This document shows positions 16,645 through 25,516 of a stretch of DNA of 64,000 bases, piece after piece. Under the pieces are notes generated by a model that saw only the letters and a list, made by a program, of their open reading frames with translations, searched no databases and was not told the DNA's origin. Every line of letters begins with the position of its first letter. Within the stretch, counting starts at the first letter, position 1. This stretch comes from Flavobacterium sp. H122 (GTDB lineage: Bacteria; Bacteroidota; Bacteroidia; Flavobacteriales; Flavobacteriaceae): contig NZ_SJZD01000002.1 in NCBI RefSeq assembly GCF_004959765.1, positions 352,653-416,652 on the forward strand, in the 5' to 3' direction. The translations under genes were made by a program, and so were the position numbers.

Positions 16645-17163
16645 ATGGTAATTAAAGAAGTTAACGGGAAAGCCCCTCAAATCCCATCGGATTGTTATGT
16701 TGCTGAAAATGCAACTATTGTGGGAGATGTTGTTTTTGGTGAAAGCTGCAGTGTTTGGTTCAATGCAGTAGTTAGGGGAGATGTTCATTTTATACAAATT
16801 GGGAATAAAGTAAACATTCAGGATGGAGCGGTGATACATTGTACTTATCAAAAACATCCTACGGTTATAGGTAATAATGTGTCTATCGGGCATAATGCCA
16901 TTGTTCATGGCTGTACCGTTAAAGATAATGTTTTAATTGGTATGGGAGCAATTGTTATGGATGGCTGTGTTATAGAAAGTAATTCAATAGTAGCGGCGGG
17001 TTCCGTTGTGACGCAAAATACAATTGTTGAGTCGGGAACGATTTATGCCGGTATTCCTGCCAAAAAAGTCAAAGATATTGATCAGAGTAATTTTGCAGGT
17101 GAAATCGAACGTATATCCAATAATTACGTTATGTATTCCGGATGGTTTAAAACTGAGGATTAA
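16645..17163 (+). CDS. Gamma-class carbonic anhydrase-like protein
   Basis: 172 residues of left-handed beta-helix hexapeptide repeats. The features of the gamma-CA/YrdA group are seen: VWFNAVVRGDVHFIQIGNKVNIQDGAVIHC, with the zinc ligand histidines expected in DGAVIHC and in the later IGHNAIVHGC segment, and the closing loop IYAGIPAKKVK. It likely catalyses CO2 hydration or serves as a metal-dependent acyl hydrolase-like protein; the catalytic role is known only for some members. Convergent with murI, the two coding ends overlap by 4 bases. Confidence 0.88.
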   Translation: MVIKEVNGKAPQIPSDCYVAENATIVGDVVFGESCSVWFNAVVRGDVHFIQIGNKVNIQDGAVIHCTYQKHPTVIGNNVSIGHNAIVHGCTVKDNVLIGMGAIVMDGCVIESNSIVAAGSVVTQNTIVESGTIYAGIPAKKVKDIDQSNFAGEIERISNNYVMYSGWFKTED

Positions 17164-17939
17164 AAATCCTTTTCAAAGACGTTTTCTGAAAAACCTAAAA
17201 TATTCTTAAGTACAGAGGCATCACTATTTGTATAGAAAATAGTTTTGCCTTTTTCTTTTGAAGAATTGATAAGTCCGTTGTCTTCCAATATTGATTTTGT
17301 CTGTCTCGCAACAGCTTCTCCCGAGTCAATTATTTTTACTGTTGAAGGGATAATTTTTTTAATTTCCGGTATTAAATAGGGGTAATGGCTGCATCCTAAA
17401 ACCAAATAATCCATGCCCGCTTCAACCATGGGGCGTAAGTATAGTTTCAGCAGGTTGCGCATTTCTTCTGTCTCTATTTTGCCGTTTTCAATCAATTCCA
17501 CCAGACCGTAGCCAACCTGTTCCATTATGCGGACATTTGAGTAGTTTTCGACCTGACGGTTGAACAGTTCGCTGTTTAGAGTTCCTTTGGTTGCGAGAAT
17601 GCCTATGGTTTGAGTTTCTGTTTTATTCGCTGCCGGTTTAATGGCGGGTTCAATTCCAATAAAAGGGACATCGTATTTTTCACGCATTTCCTTAATTGCG
17701 TTTGTGGTTGCGGTATTGCAGGCCACAACAATGAGTTTGCAATTTTGTGCCAACAAAAAATCTACGTTTTTGAAACATAAATCTACTATCTCCTGCTTGG
17801 TTTTTTTGCCGTAAGGAGCATTTTTGCTGTCTGCCAGATAAACGGTGTTTTCGTGTGGTAATAAGGCATGGACTTCTTTCCAGATTGATGTGCCGCCTAT
17901 TCCTGAATCAAATAGTCCTATTGGGTTTTTGTTACTCAT
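17160..17939 (-). CDS. murI: Glutamate racemase
   Basis: 259 residues. Converts L-glutamate to D-glutamate for peptidoglycan. DSGIGGTS at the N-terminus, VVACNTATTNA with the first catalytic cysteine and VLGCSHYPYL with the second are the defining motifs. It lies at the end of the leftward envelope gene series but has its own -7 box (17944-17951) directly after the terminator of the ompH unit, so it is probably transcribed separately. Confidence 0.96.
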   Translation of the reverse strand: MSNKNPIGLFDSGIGGTSIWKEVHALLPHENTVYLADSKNAPYGKKTKQEIVDLCFKNVDFLLAQNCKLIVVACNTATTNAIKEMREKYDVPFIGIEPAIKPAANKTETQTIGILATKGTLNSELFNRQVENYSNVRIMEQVGYGLVELIENGKIETEEMRNLLKLYLRPMVEAGMDYLVLGCSHYPYLIPEIKKIIPSTVKIIDSGEAVARQTKSILEDNGLINSSKEKGKTIFYTNSDASVLKNILGFSENVFEKDF

Positions 17940-17943
17940 AAAA

Positions 17944-17951
17944 CAAATGTA
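17944..17951 (-). promoter_or_regulatory. Promoter -7 box of murI
   Basis: TACATTTG on the minus strand, 4 bases upstream of the ATG, immediately after the T run of the upstream terminator. So short a leader is unusual, and transcription may begin at or very near the start codon. Confidence 0.45.
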
Positions 17952-17990
17952 AAAAAAAACTGCCTCGAAGAAAACAACGAGGCAGTTTTT
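17951..17990 (-). terminator. Terminator of the bamA-ompH operon
   Basis: AAAAACTGCCTCG / CGAGGCAGTTTTT stem of 13 bp around a 10-base loop, then T9 on the minus strand. Confidence 0.9.
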
Positions 17991-18008
17991 AAGTTTATTT
18001 TAATAAAA

Positions 18009-18509
18009 TTAGAATTTTAATTCTTTTTTTACATCTTCAAATAAGTTTGGACCGTCAGCAACAATTAATGATGAAGCATCCATTACATATTGGTATCCTT
18101 TAGCTTTGGCAACTTTTACAACTGCGGCTTTAGCTTTATCCATAATAGGCTTAACGATTTCAGCTTCTTTGTCGGAAATTTGTTTTTGAGCAGAGTCACG
18201 GTATTGTTGTATTCTTTGTCCCATATCCTGCATTTCTTTCGCTCTTTTTTCATTTTCAGCTTCACCTGCAGTTTGTGCTTCACTTTCGTATTTTTTCATC
18301 TTAGTCTGGTATTCGTTTACCATTTTAGAATACTCAGTATCCAAAGTTTTGCTTAATGTTTCCAACTGTGCTTTTGCAGCAGTCATTTCAGGCATTTTTG
18401 AAAGTAATTCTTGTACGTCAATGTGAGCCACTTTTGATTGTGCATTCATTTCGCTAACTCCAAAAAACATTACTGCAGCAATTAATAAAGATTTAATTTG
18501 TTTCATCAT
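18009..18509 (-). CDS. OmpH/Skp family periplasmic chaperone
   Basis: 166 residues. Signal peptide 1-23 (SEMNAQ), then SKVAHIDVQELLSKMPEMTAAKAQLE, the normal first strand and helix of Skp, a long charged coiled-coil tentacle, and the return to the base ending in AKAKGYQYVMDASSLIVADG. Skp/OmpH trimers hold unfolded outer-membrane proteins for delivery to BamA. It is the last gene of the unit uppS-bamA-ompH-ompH, 23 bases after the longer paralogue. Confidence 0.93.
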   Translation of the reverse strand: MMKQIKSLLIAAVMFFGVSEMNAQSKVAHIDVQELLSKMPEMTAAKAQLETLSKTLDTEYSKMVNEYQTKMKKYESEAQTAGEAENEKRAKEMQDMGQRIQQYRDSAQKQISDKEAEIVKPIMDKAKAAVVKVAKAKGYQYVMDASSLIVADGPNLFEDVKKELKF

Positions 18510-18532
18510 TTTAGTATTTAGTAAAATTAAAA

Positions 18533-19561
18533 TTAGTTATTATTTTTTTTCTCTTTTAGTTTCTCTTCCTGTGCTTTACGTAAAGCTTCTTTTTCTTCCA
18601 GTATTTTTTTCTTCTTTTCTTCCAGAGCTTTTCTTCTTTCTTCCAGTGCTTTTTTATTTTTTTCTATCAGAAGCTGTCTTTCTGTTTCACGGGATACTTT
18701 AACCGAATCCTGTACTGTTTTTTTATCTTCTGCTTTGGTTGAATTTTTCTCTTGCGTTGAAGAAGTTTTACTTGCATCCGGTTTTGAAGAATCAATTGTC
18801 GTGCCAGTTTTTTTGGCTTGTTGTTCCTCTAAAAGTTTTTTTCGTCTGTCCTCATAGTCTTTCCGTTTTTTTTCAGTTTCCAAACGGCGTTGCTCAAGTA
18901 TCTGTTCTCTTCTGGATTTTTTTTCGTCTAATAATTTCTTTCTTTCAGTCAGAGCAGGATTGTCTGAAACTTCATCCTGTTTTGTCTGTTTTTCTTCCAA
19001 AGCCTTTTGTTGTTTTTTGGAAAGTTCTTCTCTTTTTTCAGCTCTTGTAATCACTCTGACAACCTGATCGCTTATGTCATATCTCTTTGCGGAAAACAGC
19101 ATAGTCATTTCGGCTGAGGACTTGTCAAATATAAAGTCATACTGTTTGGCTTCGGCAATATCCTGAACAGCTGTAAAAACCTGATCCTGTACAGGCTTTA
19201 CAATGGCTTCTTTTTGAATTGCCAGATCGCCTCTGGGACCAAAACGTTTTTGCTGATAATCCAATAATTCAGCTTCGTGAAATTTAATTTCTGCTTCACG
19301 CTCTTCAATCAGCTCTTTGGTGAGGAGGGCTCTTTCGTTTTTTAAACCTTCTTTAATCTTGGATATTTCATTCTTTTTTGTTTCAATATCCTGTTTCCAT
19401 TTTTGGGCTTTTTGGTCAAGTAGATTTGAAGCTTCTTTATAATCAGGCGTGTTTTCAAGGATATATTCCATGTCAATATACCCGATTCTGATTCCTGTTT
19501 TGGTTTGTGCGATTATATTAGTAACCGAAAGTAAACCAATTAGTAAGAAGATTCTTTTCAT
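18533..19561 (-). CDS. OmpH/Skp family protein with long Lys/Glu-rich C-terminal extension
   Basis: 342 residues, twice the length of an ordinary Skp. The first about 175 residues have the Skp plan: signal peptide (1-18), IRIGYIDMEYILENTPDYKEA, coiled-coil arm, AEAKQYDFIFDKSSAEMTMLFSAKRYDIS. After that comes about 165 residues of nearly uninterrupted charged helix (EERRKALEEKKKKI type repeats) with a Ser/Thr-rich break in the middle. The extension may be a long coiled coil reaching through the periplasm, but no specific role is known to me. It sits between bamA and the shorter ompH. Confidence 0.9.
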   Translation of the reverse strand: MKRIFLLIGLLSVTNIIAQTKTGIRIGYIDMEYILENTPDYKEASNLLDQKAQKWKQDIETKKNEISKIKEGLKNERALLTKELIEEREAEIKFHEAELLDYQQKRFGPRGDLAIQKEAIVKPVQDQVFTAVQDIAEAKQYDFIFDKSSAEMTMLFSAKRYDISDQVVRVITRAEKREELSKKQQKALEEKQTKQDEVSDNPALTERKKLLDEKKSRREQILEQRRLETEKKRKDYEDRRKKLLEEQQAKKTGTTIDSSKPDASKTSSTQEKNSTKAEDKKTVQDSVKVSRETERQLLIEKNKKALEERRKALEEKKKKILEEKEALRKAQEEKLKEKKNNN

Positions 19562-19601
19562 ATTTTTTAATTTGGTTATATAAATATAACGTCAAATATA
19601 G

Positions 19602-22292
19602 TTAAAATTGTTGACCTATGATGAAATGTGTTTCCCAACCATTTTTAGGACCTCCCGGTATTATAGAATCAAAACCATGTGCAAAGTCGATTCCCAGTAA
19701 TCCGAAAGCAGGCATGAATACACGTAAACCAACACCGGCTGAACGTTTTAAAGCAAATGGATTGTATCCTTTGAAATTTTCAAAAGCGGCACCACCTTCT
19801 ACAAATGTCAGTGCATAAATTGAAGCGGCCTGTTTTAAAGTAATCGGGTAACGTAACTCCAAAGAAAATTTGTTGTAAACAGTAGCACCAACCTGAGCAT
19901 TATTCACGGTAGGTGTCAGTGAGTTGTTAGGGTAGCCTCTCAACTGAATAGTTTCGCGCCCGTCCATTGAGAAATTGGCCATACCGTCTCCGCCAAGGAA
20001 GAATCTTTCAAAAGGTACCAGACCTCTGTCTTGGTTGTAAGCTCCCATGAATCCAAATTCACCTAGTGTACGCAGGGTTAGTTTTTCATATATTTTATTG
20101 TACCAGTCTACTTTAAATTTAATTTTATAGTACTCCAGCCAGTTGAATTTCTTTTGGTCAATTTTTGGTTGATTTGCATCTGCTTCCTGATAAGTATCAA
20201 CTTTTACATAACCGCTGCCGGCGGGATCATATTTGATAGGTGTGCCTTTGTCAATCTTACCGGCATTAACTGATATAGGCTGCGTACCGTCATATTTTAA
20301 CTTGTATTCTTCCTGGTTTTGCAGATTTGCATAATCAACCCCGTTAAATAATGAGTAAGGAGGGGTGAATTTTGCAGTTATACTAAACTCAGAGCCGTAA
20401 GTCGGGAATATTGGGTTAACCCCTTTGTTGTTTCTTGTTAAACCTATCGTGTAAGATAAGTTTCTTGAGGCACCGTTACCAAAAGTAAATAATCCAACGT
20501 TGTAATTGTTTAAGTCGTAATGCTGATAGCTTAATGCGTTTGATAATACGAAGAAATCGTCCGGTTTTTGCAAACGTTTGGCTAAGCCCAGTGAAACAGT
20601 GAAAATGTTAAAGCTTTTTGATTTGTCAACTTGATTTCTGACAAAATCGTTTGAGAACTGTTTGCTGTATGATATTGAACCTGAGAACTGAACAGGTTTT
20701 TTTCCTCCAAACCACGGTTCTGAAAATGAGAAGCTGTATGTTTGGAAATAGGTACTTGCCTGCAAACGCAAAGAAAGTTTTTGCCCGTCTCCCATTGGAA
20801 GAGGTTTATAAGCTTCTTTTTTGAAGATATTGCCAATAGAGAAATTGTTGAAAGATAAACCCAGTGTTCCTATGAAGCCACCGCCGCCATAACCTCCCTG
20901 AAGTTCAATCTGACTTGCTCCTTTTTCAACTACATTGTATTTAATATCTACAGTTCCTGCAGCAGGGTCAACATTTTCAAAATCCGGTTTTATGGCTTCT
21001 GCATCAAAAAATCCTAACTGACCTATTTCACGAATAGTTCTTACCAGATTTTCTTTACTGTAAACTTCTCCCGGCTTTGTTCTTAGTTCACGATAAATAA
21101 CCTTGTCATTTGTCTTGTCATTTCCTACTACTGAAATTTTGTTGAAGTACGCTAACGGACCTTCAACTATACGTATGTCAAGGTCTATTACGTTGTTTTC
21201 AGTGTTTACTTCTACAGGGTTGATGTTAGAGAAAAGATAACCGTTGTTTTGATACAGGTTTGTAAGATCTTCTCCGTCAGGTTTGGATTTGTCGGCAATT
21301 CGTTTGTCTAATAAAACGCCATTATAAATATCTCCTTTTTTAATGCCTAAATATCTTGATAATATTTGGTCAGTATATACCGTATTTCCTAAGAAATCAA
21401 TATTGCCGAAATAATATTTCTTTCCTTCCTCAATTTTTAATTTGATGGTAATTTTGTTTCTTTCTTTGTCAAATGTTACCGTATCTGAAATTACGCGTGC
21501 ATCACGAAATCCATTTTCTTTGTATTTATCTACAATAAGATTTAAATCTTCTTTGTACTTGTCACGGATAAATTTAGTCGATTTGAATGTCAGAAAATTT
21601 AAAACGCTTTTTTGTTTGGTTTTTTTCATAGCGTTACGGACTTTGTTGTCTGTAAGTTCTGAATTGCCGTCAACAATAATTTCTTTTACTTTTATTTTTT
21701 TGCCTTTATCAATATTTACAACCATGTTCACGTGGTTAATAGTTGCAGTATCTTCTTCAGTTGCAATATTAACTTTAGTGTTGTAATAACCTTCTTTTTT
21801 GTATTTGTTTTCTATATAGTACTTAGTAGTTGTAAGTAGATTTTCATTTACAATTTTTTCAGGAGTTAAATCGTTGTCTTTAATTAAAGATTCAACAGCG
21901 CCTTTTTTTACGCCGACAATTTTTACTTCTTTAAGTTTAGGAAGCTCGTTTAGGTTTAATTCCAGTGAAATACTGTCGCCCTCAATCTTATCTACATAGT
22001 AATTAACATTGTTGTACAGGCCAAGTTTCCAAAGTTTTTTAATAGAATTGCTTATTTCCTCACCTGGTACAGTGATGGTCTGGCCTTTTTCAAGGCCGGC
22101 AAAAGTTACAATTGTTTGTTCATTGTAGGTTACTTTTCCGGTAACAGTTACTTTTTTCAGAACATAGGGTTTGCCCTGTTCAATTGTAAGTCTTTCCTGT
22201 GCGTTTGAACTCGTAATATAACCGGTAAATAAAAATAACAGCATTACCTGGATGCTGTTTCGGAATTTTAAAATATTATTTAATTTGTTCAC
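19602..22292 (-). CDS. bamA: Outer-membrane protein assembly factor BamA
   Basis: About 896 residues. After a signal segment ending TSSNAQ come five POTRA-type repeats (for example VKKVTVTGKVTYNEQTIVTFAGLEKGQTI and FNKISVVGNDKTNDKVIYRELRTKPGEVYS), then an Omp85 barrel with VERG-like ASQIELQGGYGGGGFIGTLGLSFNNFSIGN and the lid-lock motif within the FLGGDGMANFSMDGRETIQLRGY region. The last residue is Phe, as needed for barrel folding. The start is uncertain: the frame is open into uppS. I chose GTG at 22292, which overlaps the uppS end by 17 bases and gives a good signal peptide; ATG 22343 and ATG 22244 are alternatives. Confidence 0.95.
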   Translation of the reverse strand: MNKLNNILKFRNSIQVMLLFLFTGYITSSNAQERLTIEQGKPYVLKKVTVTGKVTYNEQTIVTFAGLEKGQTITVPGEEISNSIKKLWKLGLYNNVNYYVDKIEGDSISLELNLNELPKLKEVKIVGVKKGAVESLIKDNDLTPEKIVNENLLTTTKYYIENKYKKEGYYNTKVNIATEEDTATINHVNMVVNIDKGKKIKVKEIIVDGNSELTDNKVRNAMKKTKQKSVLNFLTFKSTKFIRDKYKEDLNLIVDKYKENGFRDARVISDTVTFDKERNKITIKLKIEEGKKYYFGNIDFLGNTVYTDQILSRYLGIKKGDIYNGVLLDKRIADKSKPDGEDLTNLYQNNGYLFSNINPVEVNTENNVIDLDIRIVEGPLAYFNKISVVGNDKTNDKVIYRELRTKPGEVYSKENLVRTIREIGQLGFFDAEAIKPDFENVDPAAGTVDIKYNVVEKGASQIELQGGYGGGGFIGTLGLSFNNFSIGNIFKKEAYKPLPMGDGQKLSLRLQASTYFQTYSFSFSEPWFGGKKPVQFSGSISYSKQFSNDFVRNQVDKSKSFNIFTVSLGLAKRLQKPDDFFVLSNALSYQHYDLNNYNVGLFTFGNGASRNLSYTIGLTRNNKGVNPIFPTYGSEFSITAKFTPPYSLFNGVDYANLQNQEEYKLKYDGTQPISVNAGKIDKGTPIKYDPAGSGYVKVDTYQEADANQPKIDQKKFNWLEYYKIKFKVDWYNKIYEKLTLRTLGEFGFMGAYNQDRGLVPFERFFLGGDGMANFSMDGRETIQLRGYPNNSLTPTVNNAQVGATVYNKFSLELRYPITLKQAASIYALTFVEGGAAFENFKGYNPFALKRSAGVGLRVFMPAFGLLGIDFAHGFDSIIPGGPKNGWETHFIIGQQF

Positions 22293-23016
22293 TTGTCTTT
22301 CCAAATCTTCGTTCTCTTTTTTGATAGCTAATAATTGCTTCATATAAATTGTCTTCACTAAAATCCGGCCATAACACATCAGTAAAATAAAATTCGGCAT
22401 AAGCTATCTGCCAAAGAAGGAAATTACTGATTCTATGTTCGCCGCTTGTTCGTATTACTAAATCAACATCAGGTAAATCATGTGTGTAAAGATGATTATT
22501 AAATATTGATTCGTCAATACTGTCTGTTGAAATTATGTTATTTTTAACTTTATCGGATATTTTTTTAACAGCATTTAAGATTTCTTCGCGTGAACCGTAA
22601 CTTAAGGCAAGTGTAAGGGTCATACGGTTGTTGTTCTTGGTTTTTTCAATAACTGACAAGAGTTCTTTCTGAACCCCTTTTGGCAGCATGTCCAAATTAC
22701 CTATACTGTTTAAGCGGATGTTGTTTTTTGTGAAAGTTTCCAGTTCTTTTTTAAGAGAAGAAATCAGAAGTTTCATTAAGGTTTCTACTTCAAGTTTTGG
22801 ACGGTTCCAGTTTTCAGTGGAAAACGCATAAAGAGTAAGGTTTTCTATCCCTAAACGGGCGCAGATTTCAACAGTAGTTCGCACAGATTTGGTTCCGTTT
22901 TCATGTCCGAAAACACGTAACATTCCTTTTTGTTTTGCCCAACGGCCATTCCCATCCATAATGATGGCTAAATGTTTTGGGAGATTGTCTGTGTTAATTT
23001 TGTTTAATAAGCTCAT
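22276..23016 (-). CDS. uppS: Isoprenyl transferase (undecaprenyl diphosphate synthase)
   Basis: 246 residues. Makes the C55 lipid carrier for peptidoglycan and other surface polymers by adding isopentenyl units in cis configuration. LAIIMDGNGRWAKQKGM has the catalytic Asp and diphosphate-binding residues; YAFSTENWNRPKLEV and DLVIRTSGEHRISNFLLWQIAYAEFYF are the other conserved blocks. It starts one base after the stop of the DUF6089 gene and overlaps bamA at its end, so the three are co-transcribed. Confidence 0.96.
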   Translation of the reverse strand: MSLLNKINTDNLPKHLAIIMDGNGRWAKQKGMLRVFGHENGTKSVRTTVEICARLGIENLTLYAFSTENWNRPKLEVETLMKLLISSLKKELETFTKNNIRLNSIGNLDMLPKGVQKELLSVIEKTKNNNRMTLTLALSYGSREEILNAVKKISDKVKNNIISTDSIDESIFNNHLYTHDLPDVDLVIRTSGEHRISNFLLWQIAYAEFYFTDVLWPDFSEDNLYEAIISYQKRERRFGKTSEQIK

Positions 23017-23700
23017 TTATTCTTTACAGTAACAAGGGTTTTGACCAAAAGTGTACGTTAATGTTGCCCCTGTAAACACATACCAGTCATTGCTGTTAGT
23101 ATTTCCAAATTTGAAGCCGTCTAAACCACTGTTTTTTGGTAAACTTCCATCAATATCATCTACAAATGTATAACGCGCGCCAGTTTCCAGGCCAAGGACA
23201 AAATGATTGCTTATTTTCATTTTTACTCCTGCTGTTATTGGAATGGCAAAATTCCATGAACGGCCGTCTCTTCTTAACTGGCCAGCATCAAAATACAGGT
23301 TTTCATGTTTGAAATAACTTAATCCTGTATATAAATACGGTGTGCCGAAAAAGGGCTGCTCATGCAGATCAAAATCGAAAAAGTTGAATTCCAGTCCTGC
23401 CGAAAGTTCTGTAATCCGGTTTTCAAAACGATAACCTCGGTCTCTTCTTGCAGATACATCAGAATCCAGATCGTTCCCGGTGACTTTTGAGGTCATTGCT
23501 GAGAAACGCCATGAATGTCTTTTGCTTTTATTCCATTTGTATAACAAGCCTAATGTCAGGTTGTTAGGAGCGACGTAGTTTGTTTTTCCTACATCACCAA
23601 TAAAGTTACTGCCGCCACCAAATACACCTATTTCATGTAACTGGGCGTTTGTCTGGCCTGCTGCCAAAAGGAATAAAAAGATGTAAAAAAACTTTTTCAT
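23017..23700 (-). CDS. DUF6089 family outer-membrane beta-barrel protein
   Basis: 227 residues from the ATG at 23700 (an upstream ATG at 23718 would lie within the promoter's -7 box region). Signal peptide 1-19 (GQTNAQ), then LHEIGVFGGGSNFIGDVGKTNY, the typical opening of this Bacteroidota barrel family, alternating strands and a final ATLTYTFGQNPCYCKE. The function is unknown; its constant position before uppS and bamA suggests an envelope assembly or monitoring role, which is only inference. Confidence 0.88.
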   Translation of the reverse strand: MKKFFYIFLFLLAAGQTNAQLHEIGVFGGGSNFIGDVGKTNYVAPNNLTLGLLYKWNKSKRHSWRFSAMTSKVTGNDLDSDVSARRDRGYRFENRITELSAGLEFNFFDFDLHEQPFFGTPYLYTGLSYFKHENLYFDAGQLRRDGRSWNFAIPITAGVKMKISNHFVLGLETGARYTFVDDIDGSLPKNSGLDGFKFGNTNSNDWYVFTGATLTYTFGQNPCYCKE

Positions 23701-23715
23701 TTTTATAATAGGTTG

Positions 23716-23744
23716 CAAATATACTAATTATGACCACTCCACAA
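23716..23744 (-). promoter_or_regulatory. Promoter of the DUF6089-uppS-bamA-ompH operon
   Basis: On the minus strand TTG, 18 bases, TATATTTG: both Flavobacterium consensus elements with proper spacing. This separates the operon from the upstream nadK unit. Confidence 0.75.
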
Positions 23745-23829
23745 AGTGAAATGTTACTTTCCTTAGTAAATGTTAGAAGATTTTACTAACTAAAACGAAA
23801 AAGTAATAAATGTAGTATTTGTATTAAGT

Positions 23830-24714
23830 TTAATTACGTCTGTCTTCTCCAAATAATAATTTGTTGCGAAGGGTTTTTAAGAATGTCGCTTCGGTGATTT
23901 CAACCATGTTGATTTTGAAAGGTGTTTTTTTTATAATTAATTCACTTCCGTTGCTTGCTGAGGCTATTCTTGAATCCAGTGAAATAAGGTAATTTTCTTC
24001 TCTACCTGTAACTTTTAATTTAAGTGTCGATTTATCTGGAATGACTATTGGTCTTGCATTTAAATTATGTGGTGCAATGGGTGTAATTACTAAACTGTTG
24101 GCATCTGGTGTTAAAATAGGCCCGCCGCAGCTTAATGAATAGCCTGTAGATCCTGTAGGTGTTGAAATAATTAGTCCGTCAGCCCAGAACGAAGTTAGAT
24201 ATTCATCATTTATATAGGTTTCAATGGTAATCATCGAAGCGGTGTCTTTACGGCTTACGGTGATTTCATTCATTGCAAAGTTTAAATCTTTTATAGCGTC
24301 TATCTTTGGGGAACAATTCAAACTCAGTAAAGTCCTTTTTGAGATTTTGTATTCTTTTTTAATAACCAGCTTTAATATCTTTTCGATATTTTCCTGCTGT
24401 ACATTAGCCAAAAAACCTAATCTTCCTGCGTTAATTCCTAAAATTGGGATTCCTGAATTTCTTACATAAGTTGCTGCTCTTAAAAATGTACCGTCACCAC
24501 CAACGCTTAAAAGCATGTCGTAGGATTTGTTTAAATCACTGTGAGATGAGAAAGTAGGTAAGTCAATCGTGATTACTTTATTGTCTTGAAGCATTTTTAA
24601 AAAATTGGCTTCTATGGTAAAATCCACTTTATTGATTTCTAAAAAATGTAAAAGGCGCTCCATGATGGGCGAAGTAGCGTTTTGATAATACTGTCCGAAA
24701 ATTGCGACTTTCAT
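23830..24714 (-). CDS. nadK: NAD kinase
   Basis: 294 residues. Phosphorylates NAD to NADP. LLSVGGDGTFLRAATY is the GGDG catalytic motif; ILGINAGRLGFLANV, FWADGLIISTPTGSTGYSLSCGGPI and ITPIAPHNLNARPIVIP are the other NAD kinase blocks. The ATG overlaps the stop of the CBS-domain gene by one base, so the two are translationally coupled. A gap of 129 bases with a new promoter follows. Confidence 0.96.
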   Translation of the reverse strand: MKVAIFGQYYQNATSPIMERLLHFLEINKVDFTIEANFLKMLQDNKVITIDLPTFSSHSDLNKSYDMLLSVGGDGTFLRAATYVRNSGIPILGINAGRLGFLANVQQENIEKILKLVIKKEYKISKRTLLSLNCSPKIDAIKDLNFAMNEITVSRKDTASMITIETYINDEYLTSFWADGLIISTPTGSTGYSLSCGGPILTPDANSLVITPIAPHNLNARPIVIPDKSTLKLKVTGREENYLISLDSRIASASNGSELIIKKTPFKINMVEITEATFLKTLRNKLLFGEDRRN

Positions 24715-25373
24715 TATATGTTTAAATATTTATCCAGATAATCAGATCGGTCTTTCAAAGTTTTTAAATAGTCGTCTTCCTGATGTTTGGAAATGATTTC
24801 GTATTCATAACGGCGAAACGTCTGAATGATTTCATTTAAACTGCCTTCTCCTATTTTTACAGTTATCTGGACACGTTCTGCTTCAATATTTGAAATAAAT
24901 GCTCCCAAAAATTTTCCGTTATTACCTTCTATAATTTGGGCGATTTGGCTGAAAGAATAACTATTGATCTCTTTTTCAATGATGATAATGCCGCCAAGCT
25001 CTTTTAAGAAAGGGGTTTCGTTAAATACTCTGATGACATCTTCCAGTTTATAATAACCTATATAGTTGTTGTTCTCGTCAAGAACCGGTATAATATTACT
25101 TTCGTTTTTTGCAAAATCATCCAGAACATCTAATAAAACCGAGTTGGCTCTTGTGAAAAAACCTTCAAAAGTGTATTTGTATTCTGATAAATTTTTACTG
25201 AAATCAAATCCGTCAATATCTTCTGCAGAAACGTTACCGACAAATATTCCGTTTTCTACCACAGGGAAATGTGAAAAAGTTACATCAATAAAAAAATCCT
25301 GCGCAGATGCAATAGTGTCTTTTCCGTCCAGCGGTTTAAAATCGTGGTTAATATAATCTGAAAGAATATTCAT
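24714..25373 (-). CDS. CBS-domain protein
   Basis: 219 residues. Two CBS motifs fill residues about 1-120 (DTIASAQDFFIDVTFSHFPVVENGIFVGNVSAEDI and FFTRANSVLLDVLDDFAKNESNIIPVLDENNNYIGYYKLEDVIRVF). The C-terminal part (GGIIIIEKEINSYSFSQIAQIIEGNNGKFLGAFIS) looks like an ACT-type ligand domain. CBS pairs bind adenine nucleotides; with coupling to nadK, a role in sensing nucleotide or NAD status is a reasonable inference. The first gene of the unit; a weak -7 box variant (TATCTTTA) lies just upstream. Confidence 0.88.
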   Translation of the reverse strand: MNILSDYINHDFKPLDGKDTIASAQDFFIDVTFSHFPVVENGIFVGNVSAEDIDGFDFSKNLSEYKYTFEGFFTRANSVLLDVLDDFAKNESNIIPVLDENNNYIGYYKLEDVIRVFNETPFLKELGGIIIIEKEINSYSFSQIAQIIEGNNGKFLGAFISNIEAERVQITVKIGEGSLNEIIQTFRRYEYEIISKHQEDDYLKTLKDRSDYLDKYLNI

Positions 25374-25482
25374 GTTTTAAAGATATTCATTCTGTATTAA
25401 AGTTTCAGAATGGAGGGACAATAGTTGTTGTTATTTCATGCAAAATAATTAAAAAATAAGATACCGACCTTGTTTAAGTTTG

Positions 25483-25490
25483 TATTTTTG
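25483..25490 (+). promoter_or_regulatory. Promoter -7 box of pdxJ
   Basis: TATTTTTG matches TAnnTTTG, 26 bases before the ATG at 25517. Confidence 0.5.
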
Positions 25491-25516
25491 TCAAATCTTA
25501 TTAAAATATCGTCAAA

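Noticed and set aside
18739..19050. 103-residue plus-strand ORF inside the long OmpH gene
   Set aside because: Complement of the Lys/Glu-rich repeat; no start context or promoter and no plausible protein.
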